From: Rhodothermales bacterium
GTDB taxonomy: Bacteria > Bacteroidota > Rhodothermia > Rhodothermales > UBA10348
Direction: 5' to 3'
NCBI GenBank assembly: GCA_030830105.1
Contig: JAURNP010000151.1
Coordinates: 1-39,256, forward strand
DNA: 39,256 nt
Part shown: positions 1 to 9,030 of the stretch, piece after piece
How the letters are laid out: the number at the start of each line of letters is the position of its first letter
How positions within the stretch are numbered: position 1 is the stretch's first letter
Notes under the pieces: generated by a model
The model's database searches: none
What the model was told of the DNA's origin: nothing
Seen by the model: the letters and a program-made list of their open reading frames with translations, nothing else
Made by a program: the position numbers and the translations under genes

Positions 1-2
1 GC

Positions 3-38
3 TGGGAAGTGTTTGAAGCTGGGCTTCGTTGCTTGTAG
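3..38 (+). other. metH: Upstream in-frame metH remnant ending in amber TAG
   Basis: Reading frame 3 of the first bases encodes WEVFEAGLRCL followed directly by TAG (36-38) and then, in the same frame, [13 protein letters not shown]. The pterin-binding domain of known MetH proteins reads continuously through this point, with glutamine (CAG) at the position of the TAG in the E. coli protein as I remember it. The coding sequence therefore appears to be one metH gene interrupted by a single C-to-T type change, not a gene starting downstream. Upstream metH sequence lies outside the window. Whether the stop is real, a sequencing error or read through cannot be decided here. Confidence 0.75.
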
Positions 39-110
39 GGGAAATCTGTTGTCAAATCGATTAGTCTCAAGGAGGGCGAGGAGCAGTTCAGGGATAAAGT
101 CAAACGAGAC

Positions 111-2375
111 GTGAGCTACGGCGCGGCGGTCATTGTCATGGCCTTCGACGAGGACGGACAGGCGGAGTCCTTTGAACGCCGTACCCAGATCTGTGAGCGG
201 GCCCATCGCATACTCACAGAGGAAATTGGATTCCCCGCCGATGACATCATTTTCGATCCCAACATTTTCGCGGTTGCTACAGGGATTCCCGAGCATAACC
301 GCTATGCCATTGACTTCCTCGAAGCGACGCGCTGGATCAAGGAAAACCTGCCAGGTGCCCGCGTATCTGGTGGTGTTTCCAACCTCTCTTTCTCCTTCCG
401 GGGCAATGATCGCGTCCGCGAGGCGATGCATACCATTTTCCTGTACCACGCCATCCAGGCCGGTATGGACATGGGTATCGTCAATGCCGCGCAGATAGAG
501 GTTCTGGATGAGATTCCCGACGACCTTCGGGTGGCCGTTGAAGACGTTCTATTTGACCGCCGGCCAGACGCAACCGAGCGCCTTGTGGACCTTGCAGAGC
601 GAGTCGTCCAGAAGGAGGGAGGCGATGATGTCAAGGATGAGGCCTGGCGGGAAGGCACGGTGGAAGAGCGGCTCGGGCATGCCCTTGTCAAGGGCATCGT
701 GGACTACATCGACGCCGATACGGAAGAGGCACGGCAGCAATACAGTCGGGCGATTGAAGTGATTGAAGGGCCCTTGATGGCAGGCATGAATCGTGTCGGC
801 GACCTTTTTGGGGCCGGCAAGATGTTCTTGCCCCAGGTTGTCAAGAGCGCCCGTGTCATGAAGAAGGCCGTGGCTTGGCTGATTCCTTACATCGAAGAGG
901 AAAAAGCCGATTCGGAGGAAGCCGGGCGTCCCGCTCGTGTGCTGCTCGCGACAGTGAAAGGAGACGTTCACGATATCGGGAAAAACATCGTCGGCGTAGT
1001 CCTAGGCTGCAACAACTACGACATCGTGGACCTCGGTGTAATGGTCCCCGCCGATCAGATTCTGGATGCGGCCGAGGAGCACGAGGTGGATATCGTTGGA
1101 TTGAGCGGCCTCATCACGCCTTCCCTGGATGAGATGGTGTATGTAGCGTCCGAGATGGAGCGTCGTGGAATGACACAACCTCTATTGATCGGGGGCGCTA
1201 CGACCTCGGAGATGCATACGGCCGTGAAGATCGAGCCGGCCCGTAGTGGTCCGGTTGTGCACGTGCTCGATGCCTCACGCAGTGTCACCGTTGCCGGCCA
1301 ATTACTGACACCTGGACAGGTGGATGAATTCGTCAGTCAGACGAAAGAGCGATATGATGTAATGCGGGAGCGCCACGCGGAGAGGCACCGAAAAATCGAA
1401 TTCCTGAGCCTGGAACAGGCACGTGAGAACGCGCTCCGACTTTCATTCACGGCTCAGACAGATCCCACGCCGGCGCAAACGGGATCCTGGGTCATAGATG
1501 AAGTCGGCGTGGCAGAGCTACGTCCCTTCATCGACTGGACACCGTTTTTCCAGGCCTGGGAAATGCGTGGGAAGTACCCGGCCATTCTGGATCATCCGGA
1601 GAAAGGGGAGGAAGCATCGTCCTTGCTGGCCGATGCACAGGCGTTGCTCGACGAATTGGAAGAAAGCCGAGCGCTGATGCCGCGGGCATTCGTAGCGCTT
1701 CATCCTGCGACGCGTGAAGGAGATGATATCCAACTGGACACTCCGGGTGGACCGGTCATGCTGCATACTCTGCGACAGCAAACAAAAAAGACGCCCGGAA
1801 AACCCAATCGAGCACTGTCTGACTTTATCGCGCCGGCCTCATCCGGTGTTCAGAGCCATCTGGGCATTTTCGCCGTTTCAGCAGGAGATGGGCTGGCGCC
1901 CCTGGTAGCTGCTGCCGAAGCAGATCACGACGACTACCGCGCCATCCTGCTTAAAGCCATCGCCGACCGACTGGCTGAGGCATTCGCAGAAAAAGTCCAT
2001 CAGGACGTGCGGCGCGGATACTGGGGGTACGAGAAAGGAGATCCTCATTCGAGCGAAGATCTCATAGCCGAGGTGTACCGTGGCATTCGTCCGGCTCCGG
2101 GATATCCTGCGCAACCTGACCATACAGAAAAAGAGATCCTTTGGGACTGCTTCGGTATCGAAGAAAAAACCGGGGTCAGTCTTACCGAACATCTGGCGAT
2201 GAAACCGGCCGCCTCTGTTTGCGGATTGATTTTCAGTCATCCGGCCTCGGAATATTTCAACTTGGGTCAGTTGGCGGCTGATCAGGTTGCTGACTATGCG
2301 GAACGTAAGGGAAGAAGCGTAGCAGACATGGAACGCTGGTTGCAGTCACGTCTCGGCTACGAACCAGCCAATTGA
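111..2375 (+). CDS. metH: Cobalamin-dependent methionine synthase MetH, C-terminal ~770 residues
   Basis: Transfers the methyl group of 5-methyltetrahydrofolate to homocysteine through cobalamin, in the cytosol. The visible part begins inside the pterin-binding domain ([28 protein letters not shown]). It continues with the B12-binding cap, the cobalamin domain with the cobalt-ligand motif DVHDIGKN near residue 285 and [10 protein letters not shown], and the AdoMet reactivation domain with [15 protein letters not shown] near residue 665 and a normal C-terminus. The N-terminal homocysteine/zinc domain is outside the window. The open frame actually starts at base 39 after the amber codon; GTG 111 is only the first start-like codon after it and is not a natural domain boundary. 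Family assignment is very secure; functional status depends on the amber codon. Confidence 0.93.
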   Translation: MSYGAAVIVMAFDEDGQAESFERRTQICERAHRILTEEIGFPADDIIFDPNIFAVATGIPEHNRYAIDFLEATRWIKENLPGARVSGGVSNLSFSFRGNDRVREAMHTIFLYHAIQAGMDMGIVNAAQIEVLDEIPDDLRVAVEDVLFDRRPDATERLVDLAERVVQKEGGDDVKDEAWREGTVEERLGHALVKGIVDYIDADTEEARQQYSRAIEVIEGPLMAGMNRVGDLFGAGKMFLPQVVKSARVMKKAVAWLIPYIEEEKADSEEAGRPARVLLATVKGDVHDIGKNIVGVVLGCNNYDIVDLGVMVPADQILDAAEEHEVDIVGLSGLITPSLDEMVYVASEMERRGMTQPLLIGGATTSEMHTAVKIEPARSGPVVHVLDASRSVTVAGQLLTPGQVDEFVSQTKERYDVMRERHAERHRKIEFLSLEQARENALRLSFTAQTDPTPAQTGSWVIDEVGVAELRPFIDWTPFFQAWEMRGKYPAILDHPEKGEEASSLLADAQALLDELEESRALMPRAFVALHPATREGDDIQLDTPGGPVMLHTLRQQTKKTPGKPNRALSDFIAPASSGVQSHLGIFAVSAGDGLAPLVAAAEADHDDYRAILLKAIADRLAEAFAEKVHQDVRRGYWGYEKGDPHSSEDLIAEVYRGIRPAPGYPAQPDHTEKEILWDCFGIEEKTGVSLTEHLAMKPAASVCGLIFSHPASEYFNLGQLAADQVADYAERKGRSVADMERWLQSRLGYEPAN

Positions 2376-2518
2376 GCTCAAACGGGTTGCAACAGGTACT
2401 TCAGGGCACTTGAGTCACATCAATCTTGTCCTTTCTTCGCAACCGCCGTGTGATGGAATGCTACTCGCTGCCTATCTTCGGCTCGTTCCGATCAGACATT
2501 CCAACCCAGACAGGACCT

Positions 2519-3109
2519 ATGGATTCGATTCTCGGCTTGCGCACCACCCGCGTTTCCACGCTTGATGATCTGCGAAGCGGTTCGGCCTCGGCCGGCATTC
2601 AAGTGGCCGGCATTGTCGGCTTTGCGCTATTGACGGCGCTTGGTGCCCAATTCCGTCTGTATCTGTGGGAGGTTCCCTTCACGCTCCAGACGTTTGCCGT
2701 CTATGGAAGCGGCCTTTATCTGGGATGGCGTAATGGACTGCTCGCCCAGGGACTGTATCTGATCCTTGGCCTGTTCCTTCCGGTGTACGCAGGAGACAGC
2801 TTCGGTCCGGCCTACCTGTTCGGAGCTGTTTCTGCCGGATACCTGCTGGCATATCCGCTTTCGGCAGCACTCGTCGGGTTCATTTCCAAACGGTTCAACG
2901 GCCTCACTGGAAGCGTGGTATCGATGATTGCTGGATCGCTCGTACTCTTCACCTTGGGTGTCACCTGGCTACACTATGCCGCCGATCACGTCACATGGTT
3001 CGAGTCCATTGACAAAGGCTGGCTGCGATTTGCGCCGGTCGATCTGGCCAAGATTCTGGCCGTAGCCCTTCTCTATCAGGGAAGCCGCTCGCTGTTCGGC
3101 AAGAAATAG
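2519..3109 (+). CDS. bioY: BioY-family biotin transporter S component
   Basis: Likely substrate-binding membrane component of an ECF-type biotin uptake system. The protein has several hydrophobic helices and BioY-like features: VPFTLQTFAVYGSGLYLGWRNG, then LILGLFLPVYAG and a GYLLAYPLSAALVGF segment. I prefer ATG 2519 (196 aa, the usual BioY length) over the track's TTG at 2426, which would add 31 non-hydrophobic residues unlike the family. No ECF ATPase (BioM) or BioN gene is nearby, so it would act alone or share a general energising module. It lies 28 bases before rsmA and may be co-transcribed with it. Confidence 0.82.
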   Translation: MDSILGLRTTRVSTLDDLRSGSASAGIQVAGIVGFALLTALGAQFRLYLWEVPFTLQTFAVYGSGLYLGWRNGLLAQGLYLILGLFLPVYAGDSFGPAYLFGAVSAGYLLAYPLSAALVGFISKRFNGLTGSVVSMIAGSLVLFTLGVTWLHYAADHVTWFESIDKGWLRFAPVDLAKILAVALLYQGSRSLFGKK

Positions 3110-3137
3110 CCGCATTACGAGCCGCGTCTGATTCGCG

Positions 3138-3920
3138 ATGCTCACTCCAATAAAACGCCTCGGGCAGAATTTCCTGCAGGATCCCAATACGATCCGCAGG
3201 ATTGTGGATGCGCTGGACGCAGGTCCTGAAGACGCGGTCGTTGAGATTGGGCCAGGCACAGGAGCTCTGACAGGACTGTTGTCCAATAAGTATTCCCGCT
3301 TCGCGGCCATCGAAATAGACGACCGGGCCGCCGATCTCCTGGAACGGGATTTACCCGAAGCCCGCATCATAAGACAGGACATCCTGCAAACTGACTGGTC
3401 CTCATTGGCTGGAGAGATAGGTGCTGATCGCCTGCATGTGATCGGGAATCTTCCGTACTACATCACTTCCCAAATCCTGTTTTCCCTCCTGGACGCCGCT
3501 CCGCTCATCGAAGAGGCGGTAATTATGATGCAGTATGAGGTGGCTGAGCGTTTGGTAGCCCAGCCGCGGACCAAATCCTACGGCATCTTGTCGGTTGCTT
3601 TGCAACTTGCATGCGATGTCCGGATCCTGTTTCCGGTGTCGCGAAACGTGTTCTACCCCAAACCGGATGTTCGAAGCGCCATGGTTCATTTGCGCTTTCC
3701 GCAAGAGCCCCCGCATTCAGCTGGAGATCCAGCGTTTTTGCGTACGCTTATCCGAACAGCGTTCAATCAACGGCGCAAGACGCTGCGCAATAGCCTCTCC
3801 CGGATACTCACGGAAAATATGCCTCCGCTTCCAGAGGATTTGTCCGGCGCGCGAGCGGAAGAATTGACGCCGGACGATTTTGTCCGACTCGCAGACTATC
3901 TTCTCGGACGTTCTGCCTGA
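3138..3920 (+). CDS. rsmA: 16S rRNA dimethyladenosine transferase RsmA (KsgA)
   Basis: Dimethylates two adjacent adenosines in the 3'-terminal helix of 16S rRNA (A1518/A1519 in E. coli numbering) using SAM, late in small-subunit assembly. The 260-aa protein has the family's N-terminal KRLGQNFLQD, the SAM-binding motif EIGPGTGALT at residues 37-45, the acidic IEIDDRAAD motif, and the catalytic NLPYYIT at 104-110. The C-terminal helical domain contains RTAFNQRRKTLRNSL, also typical. ATG 3138 gives the standard N-terminus. Full length with no anomalies. Confidence 0.97.
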   Translation: MLTPIKRLGQNFLQDPNTIRRIVDALDAGPEDAVVEIGPGTGALTGLLSNKYSRFAAIEIDDRAADLLERDLPEARIIRQDILQTDWSSLAGEIGADRLHVIGNLPYYITSQILFSLLDAAPLIEEAVIMMQYEVAERLVAQPRTKSYGILSVALQLACDVRILFPVSRNVFYPKPDVRSAMVHLRFPQEPPHSAGDPAFLRTLIRTAFNQRRKTLRNSLSRILTENMPPLPEDLSGARAEELTPDDFVRLADYLLGRSA

Positions 3921-4034
3921 GTGCGAAACTGCTCGATAGTCCGCAGGATACACCGTTGACCGATCTTCGGATCGAAACCTCCAGGCCCGGAGCCCGACCG
4001 CACCTTACTCGGTAGAATCTGATTCACCTCTTGC

Positions 4035-5447
4035 ATGGAACCCATTCTTTCCGATAACGCCATTGACACGTCACGCCCGGCAGGTGTGATTGATGTCGAT
4101 TCTGCTCTGGTTTCCGATATCTCGACCTTGATCGAGTCCGGTCAGCAGGCAATGGTGATGAATATCATAGCGGACCTACACCCGGCTGATCTCGCGATCA
4201 TCGTATCGCATATCAACAAGGATCTGGCGCGTCAGGTGCTGCACTGGTTGCCGGTTGAAACGGCGGCCGAAGTGCTGGCCGAACTGGATGACGATTACCG
4301 CGCGGATCTGGCAGACGCCATTCCCAATGAGCGCCTGACGGCCATGATCGATGAGCTGGACACGGATGACGCCGTGGACGTGCTCGCCGACCTTCCACAG
4401 GAGCTGGCTCACCAGATCATCCCTGAGCTGGAAGATGCCGAAGATGTCAAAGAGCTCCTGGCCTACGACGAGGATTCGGCCGGGGGGCTCATGGCCACCG
4501 AGTTCGTGTCCGTACTGCGCAAGCAAACGGTAGCGCAGGCGACCGAAGTGGTCCGGACTCACGCCGATGAAATCAGAGATATCTTCGCCCTCTTCGTAGT
4601 GGACAATGATGATCGTCTTGTCGGCATTGTGACCATGAAGCGGCTTCTGCTCTCGCCCGCGCATGCGATCATCTCCGACATCATGAAGGAGGAGATCGTC
4701 TCGGTGCCCACCTCCATGGACCAGGAGGAAGTCGCGCGTCTCATGGAACGCTACGACCTCGTGACTATGCCTGTCGTGGATGAGGTTGGCTGCATGGTGG
4801 GTCGGATTACGGTTGACGATATCGTCGACGTCATCCGTGATGAGGCCGAAGAAGACATCCAGCGCATGTCAGGTGTGGCGGGTGGAGAAGAGGCAACAGA
4901 CACTGTTCTGCGCATCACACGCGGCCGCCTTCCGTGGCTGCTGGTTGGATTGGCAGGAGCTTCCCTTGCTGCTCTGGTCATCATTTCCTTTGAGGAGTCC
5001 TTGGCGGCCGCGTCCATCCTGGCCGGCTTCATTCCCATCGTCATGGCTACGGCTGGAAATGCGGGGATTCAGAGTTCGGCCATTGCCGTGCAGGGCCTGG
5101 CAAGTGGGGACGTGTGGGCGTCTGATATCAAGCGTCGGCTGGGCAAGGAGTTTTCGGTGGCCATGCTCAATGGCCTCGCGACGTCCCTGGTGCTGGGAGT
5201 GGCCATCATCATCCTGGGTGGAGTATTTGCTGAACGACTTGGCGACCCGGTGAAACTGGCCTACACGTCGTCCCTGGCTCTGCTTCTGGTCATCGTGATC
5301 GCCACCACCATCGGTGCCATGACTCCCTTGCTTCTGGACAAAATGAACATAGATCCGGCTATTGCCACGGGCCCGTTCATCACGACCAGTAATGATATCC
5401 TGGGGATCCTGGTGTTCTTCCTGCTGGCAGACTGGCTGTATCTCTAA
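4035..5447 (+). CDS. mgtE: MgtE-family magnesium transporter
   Basis: Magnesium channel/transporter of the inner membrane. Domains in order: an N-terminal superhelical MgtE_N domain (about 20-140, with LHPADLAIIVSHI and repeated DLADAIP/DVLADLP units), two CBS domains (about 150-275) that sense cytosolic Mg2+, a plug-helix region, and a membrane domain from about 290 with five hydrophobic helices. The membrane domain includes the signature FIPIVMATAGNAGIQSS. The 470-aa length is normal. In this family Mg2+ binding between the N and CBS domains closes the pore. It is convergent with the ccm genes. I saw no obvious Mg-responsive leader in the 114 bases upstream. Confidence 0.95.
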   Translation: MEPILSDNAIDTSRPAGVIDVDSALVSDISTLIESGQQAMVMNIIADLHPADLAIIVSHINKDLARQVLHWLPVETAAEVLAELDDDYRADLADAIPNERLTAMIDELDTDDAVDVLADLPQELAHQIIPELEDAEDVKELLAYDEDSAGGLMATEFVSVLRKQTVAQATEVVRTHADEIRDIFALFVVDNDDRLVGIVTMKRLLLSPAHAIISDIMKEEIVSVPTSMDQEEVARLMERYDLVTMPVVDEVGCMVGRITVDDIVDVIRDEAEEDIQRMSGVAGGEEATDTVLRITRGRLPWLLVGLAGASLAALVIISFEESLAAASILAGFIPIVMATAGNAGIQSSAIAVQGLASGDVWASDIKRRLGKEFSVAMLNGLATSLVLGVAIIILGGVFAERLGDPVKLAYTSSLALLLVIVIATTIGAMTPLLLDKMNIDPAIATGPFITTSNDILGILVFFLLADWLYL

Positions 5448-5502
5448 CCCTGCTCTCTCCAGCCTGGGGCCATAGCAGCTGTCCCTGAGCTCGCCCCTGG
5501 TT

Positions 5503-5925
5503 TTAGTTGCTGAGAGCCGTCGTTTCTACCGACATGCCTTCCGGAACCTGATTCAGACCGCTCGCATCGTTGTACTTCGATGGGCACTTGACCAGGATAT
5601 TCTCGGCGACGAAATGGTCTCCCTCGGCGTATCCATCAATCACCACTTTTTCGGCATCTTCGAAATTGGCCGGTTTGGGATTGTTGTACCGCACCATGCG
5701 CACATTGCCTTCCTCGTCTTCCATGCGGAATGAGAAGACGTTGCTGGTTGCATCGTATCGGAACTGGTCTGCATCAACCCACATGCCCACGACATGCGCC
5801 TTGTTGCCCGAGGCCTCTGCCTCGGCGAAGTTCATATAGCCACCTACCTGCTGCCCAAAATTGAGGAACAGCATGGAGGTGAAAGACACGATAAGTACGA
5901 GGCCAACGATTGTTTTGGGTCGCAT
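5503..5925 (-). CDS. ccmE: Cytochrome c maturation haem chaperone CcmE, CxxxY variant
   Basis: Periplasmic haem chaperone anchored by one N-terminal helix (residues 4-22) that carries haem to the apocytochrome ligation step. The OB-fold core is recognisable (HVVGMW, VIDGYAEGDHFVAENILVK). The haem-binding motif is CPSKY, C114 to Y118. It therefore replaces the histidine of the classical HxxxY motif with cysteine. CxxxY CcmE proteins are known from archaea and Desulfovibrio-type bacteria, where they go with a modified System I. Last gene of the minus-strand ccm group, separated by 173 bases from the ccmD-like gene. Small size (140 aa) is normal. Confidence 0.88.
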   Translation of the reverse strand: MRPKTIVGLVLIVSFTSMLFLNFGQQVGGYMNFAEAEASGNKAHVVGMWVDADQFRYDATSNVFSFRMEDEEGNVRMVRYNNPKPANFEDAEKVVIDGYAEGDHFVAENILVKCPSKYNDASGLNQVPEGMSVETTALSN

Positions 5926-6098
5926 GTCTTCGAACGGGATACCGATGGGTTGGAGATTGGGGGCGCGCCGTCGATTATCACGCAGGCTGATCTCGAAATA
6001 TCTCTGGCAGCGCGCTGAAGCAAGATTCTACGTGCAATGTCGGGATTAATGTTGCCACGATTTTTCAGGGAAACCCGCAGGAAACCCCGATTGGTGTG

Positions 6099-6374
6099 TC
6101 ACAGACCGTCATCAAAAGAAGTACCCTGCTCTTCCATCGTTCGTTCCACGGATTTAAGCCGGGCATCGTTTCTCAACAGGAGGATCACAATTCCAAACCA
6201 GATGATGAGAACAACGGCCAGGACGACATACAGCTTATCGTTTGAGAGCATGACCTGCTCCAGGCCGGAAAGGGTCTGGGTAGGGACGTCGCTGCCAGCC
6301 CATACACTGTCGTAGGCCGTTGACTGCTGGGCCTGATCCTGGGCGTCCTGGATAAAGGTTGTAGAAAGGGCCAT
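6099..6374 (-). CDS. CcmD-like small membrane protein
   Basis: A 91-aa protein with one strong transmembrane helix near residues 47-67 (LYVVLAVVLIIWFGIVILLL), followed by a basic/acidic cytoplasmic-type tail (RNDARLKSVERTMEEQ). Its position directly after ccmC, sharing the bases TAATG with the ccmC stop, and its single helix plus charged tail fit CcmD, which helps release holo-CcmE from CcmC. It is longer than classical CcmD (about 60-70 aa) because of a polar N-terminal part. The name rests on position and topology, as CcmD sequences are poorly conserved. Confidence 0.7.
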   Translation of the reverse strand: MALSTTFIQDAQDQAQQSTAYDSVWAGSDVPTQTLSGLEQVMLSNDKLYVVLAVVLIIWFGIVILLLRNDARLKSVERTMEEQGTSFDDGL

Positions 6375-7066
6375 TACAGTTCGGGGTCGTGGGAAACGCG
6401 GTTCTTGAGAAGGGCCGTCCGGACTCGCTGTGTGTACATGATCCAGAAGAGGCCAATGAAGCCGATTATGGCCGGATAGAAGATCAGGCGCATGATCGGA
6501 TGGGTGATTTCGCTGAATGCCGGGTTGCCTTCGGCGCCGGGATGCAGACTTTCCATCTGACGAGGTATCACATATAGCAGGAATGGCGTCGTCGTGGCGG
6601 CAAAAAGATTGTAGACGGCGGCAATACGGGCTCGTTTGTTCGGATCATCCAAAGCTCCACGCAGCACGAAATACGCTCCGTAAATGAGCAACTGCAAGGA
6701 GACCATCGATTGCCGGGGGTCGAAATTCCACCAGACATCCGTCCCGACATACCAGGTGAACTTGGACCAAATGATGCCTGTCAACAGGCCCAGGATGCCG
6801 AAAAAGGCACCGACGCGCGCTGCTTGCAGCGCGCGGATGTCGCGTACGATGTCGCCCGATCGAAGGACCTGAAACGAATGATAGGCCGATACAAAGACGG
6901 CTGCCATCAAGGTGAACCACATCGGCACGTGGAAATACAGGTTGCGCGCCGTGTGCTCGAGGATGTTGATTTTAGGGATGTTCAGTAGGAAGGCTGCGAA
7001 CAGCACCACCGTCATCCAAACAAGGATGGTGTTCCGGACGAGGGTGTACCGACGGAGATTGATCAC
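6374..7066 (-). CDS. ccmC: Haem exporter/handling protein CcmC
   Basis: Inner-membrane haem-handling protein that loads haem onto CcmE. The 230-aa protein has six hydrophobic helices and a tryptophan-rich WWD-type motif GTDVWWNFDPRQS at residues 108-120. The two haem-ligand histidines expected on either side are present: H46 in YFHVPMW and H175 in MESLHPG. The WWD motif is slightly divergent from the canonical WGxWWxWDxR. It lies 153 bases downstream of ccmB, an unusually long gap for this cluster, in which I see no gene. Confidence 0.93.
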   Translation of the reverse strand: MINLRRYTLVRNTILVWMTVVLFAAFLLNIPKINILEHTARNLYFHVPMWFTLMAAVFVSAYHSFQVLRSGDIVRDIRALQAARVGAFFGILGLLTGIIWSKFTWYVGTDVWWNFDPRQSMVSLQLLIYGAYFVLRGALDDPNKRARIAAVYNLFAATTTPFLLYVIPRQMESLHPGAEGNPAFSEITHPIMRLIFYPAIIGFIGLFWIMYTQRVRTALLKNRVSHDPEL

Positions 7067-7219
7067 GATCAGCTGGGATTGTGCGGACGCGGATTTAATA
7101 GGGGCGCCATCAAAGATGTCGAAGCGCTCTGGATACCGAAATACTCAGGATCCCAAAACAATAACACTGGGTCCTTCCACGCCCCTTGCCAAGCTTCGTT
7201 TCCAATGCGAATCCAAGCA

Positions 7220-7891
7220 TCAGTCCTGCCATACATAGTCGAAAAGCAGGACCGCTGCCGTAATGACAACGCCGCTGAACAATATGATGGTTTGCAGGTC
7301 TCCCATGGCTCCGCTGACTCCAAGGCCTCCTGATAGAGCGGCCCGCGAAGCACGCACTACGGACAGCAGCAGAGGGATCAGCAACGGGAACAGCAGGGCG
7401 GGAAGAAGCGGTCCCTTGTTGGAGGCTCGCGCGATGATCGCTGCCAGCAAGGTGGTAGCCCCTGCCAGTCCCACAGATCCAAGCAGGAGGGAAGCGATAA
7501 GCAATCCCCAATTCTCGATCACCATATTGAGCAGCAATGCGAACACGACAAGAGCCACTATGTCGACGGCGAGTAGCAGCAGGAAGTTGAATATCAGTTT
7601 GCCGGCGAAAACCTGGCTACCCGGGACATTCAGCTGCAGCAGTAGAACCGTTCCACGTTCTTCCTCGGCTACGAAGCTGCGACCAAGGCCAATGGAGGCG
7701 GAAAAAAGGATGACGATCCAGAGCAGCGCGGATTGCATCCGCTCGCTGACGGATTCTTGACCGATGGCGAATGCAATCAAGAGAAGGGAAGACAGGACGA
7801 ACATCAGGAGCATGTTCAGCGCATACCGGTTGCGCATCTCCAGTTTCAGGTCCTTCTGTAGGACTGCCCAGCTACCTTGAATCCAGTTCAT
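7220..7891 (-). CDS. ccmB: Haem exporter membrane subunit CcmB
   Basis: Membrane subunit of the CcmAB ABC module that drives release of holo-CcmE from CcmC. It has the CcmB N-terminus (VLQKDLKLEMRNRYALNMLLMF), the EEERGTVLLLQLNVPGSQVFAGK motif and six hydrophobic segments. I choose ATG 7891 (223 aa), which gives the family's usual beginning. The track start at 7939 would add 16 residues and overlap the murB end. No ccmA ATPase gene is adjacent, which is unusual because ccmA normally precedes ccmB. Confidence 0.9.
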   Translation of the reverse strand: MNWIQGSWAVLQKDLKLEMRNRYALNMLLMFVLSSLLLIAFAIGQESVSERMQSALLWIVILFSASIGLGRSFVAEEERGTVLLLQLNVPGSQVFAGKLIFNFLLLLAVDIVALVVFALLLNMVIENWGLLIASLLLGSVGLAGATTLLAAIIARASNKGPLLPALLFPLLIPLLLSVVRASRAALSGGLGVSGAMGDLQTIILFSGVVITAAVLLFDYVWQD

Positions 7892-7925
7892 GTCGCGAAG
7901 ATACAGTCTCTTGGTCGGGAAACGC

Positions 7926-8900
7926 TCAAAATTCGCCAACGAAGGCTATCTCGGGCTCAAGCCGATACCCAGTGTCCCGCTCCACGGTCTTTACTACCAG
8001 GTCGATCATGGCCCGTACGTCAGCGGCCGTCCCGCCACCGCGATTGATCATGATGTTGGCGTGGCGTTGAGTGATTTCAATGCCGCCGATCCGCGTGCCC
8101 TTCATGCCACACTGATCGATCAGTCGTCCCGCACCGATGCCTTCGATCTTCTTGAATATCGAGCCGGCGCTTGGCTCCGAATCGAGTGGGGGATGCCGCT
8201 CAGATCGCCAGGCCAGGTTTTCCCGGATAATGCGACGCATGTAGTCCGTCGATTCTCTGGTTAGCTTGAATCGAGCGCTGAGTACGATGTCGCCTGAATG
8301 ATGCAGGATGGATTGATCGTAGCCAAAATTGAAGTAGTCGCGATTCTGGTCTGAAATAGAGCCGTCTGGGTGGATCAGTCGTGCGTCCAACACTACCTCG
8401 TCTATGAACATGGTTCGTTCACGTGCCGGAGCGGGGGACAGGAAGTGCAGATTCTGCCATAATGCGCCGCCTACGGTGGAAGGGATACCGGCGTAATGTT
8501 CGATTCCGGAATAACCACGAGCTACGGCATACTCGATAAGATCTGGCCAAACGATAGCGCCGCTTTCAGCCGTCAGAATGCCATCCTCGGAAATATCCAT
8601 CCCGTTTGCAGCATTGCGGATGACGAGTCCTCGGAAGCCCTTGTCACCGACCAGGATATTGGCTCCCAGTCCAAGTACGAAGTGCGAAAGGTTGTTTTTT
8701 CGGGCGAACAGTAACGCTGAGGCGAGTTCGTCTGCCGAGCGGGCTTCGAAGAACGCATCCGCGGGCCCACCGATCTGAAAGGTGGTATAAGGTGCCAGAT
8801 CATGATTGCGTTCAATCCGCCCTTCTCCCATCGCTGATTCGAGAGTAGCGATTTGATTCGGTTGAAGAGTTTGGTCGGGTGAACTGCTCGGTTGGCTCAT
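7926..8900 (-). CDS. murB: UDP-N-acetylenolpyruvoylglucosamine reductase MurB
   Basis: FAD enzyme that reduces enolpyruvyl-UDP-GlcNAc to UDP-MurNAc with NADPH, a cytosolic step of peptidoglycan synthesis. The protein shows YTTFQIGGPADAFFEA, the FAD-binding GLGANILV and IPSTVGGAL motifs, the catalytic serine in PSAGSIFKK and the C-terminal glutamate in RLEPEIAFVGEF. ATG 8900 (324 aa) is preferred. The ORF track extends to 9167, but those extra 89 residues are low-complexity and run into the divergent gene at 9031. It lies 34 bases upstream of ccmB and may be co-transcribed with it. Confidence 0.95.
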   Translation of the reverse strand: MSQPSSSPDQTLQPNQIATLESAMGEGRIERNHDLAPYTTFQIGGPADAFFEARSADELASALLFARKNNLSHFVLGLGANILVGDKGFRGLVIRNAANGMDISEDGILTAESGAIVWPDLIEYAVARGYSGIEHYAGIPSTVGGALWQNLHFLSPAPARERTMFIDEVVLDARLIHPDGSISDQNRDYFNFGYDQSILHHSGDIVLSARFKLTRESTDYMRRIIRENLAWRSERHPPLDSEPSAGSIFKKIEGIGAGRLIDQCGMKGTRIGGIEITQRHANIMINRGGGTAADVRAMIDLVVKTVERDTGYRLEPEIAFVGEF

Positions 8901-9030
8901 TCGGATCAAGAATGCGTATTCATCGGGTATTCCGGCTGTTTCAGGGTGGGTCCCGCAACACCGAACCCTACTCCCCGTTGCAGGAAGATACCCCACATTT
9001 TCTACTCCTACGGAAGAGCATTCAAAGAAC

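Noticed and set aside
5448-5502. Bidirectional terminator between mgtE and ccmE
   Set aside because: No convincing stem with a T-run is visible in this 55-base gap.
7067-7219. A hidden small gene or ccmA remnant between ccmB and ccmC
   Set aside because: The ORFs there are shadows reaching into ccmB, with no Walker motifs or domain match; only an imperfect inverted repeat near 7149-7175 is seen.
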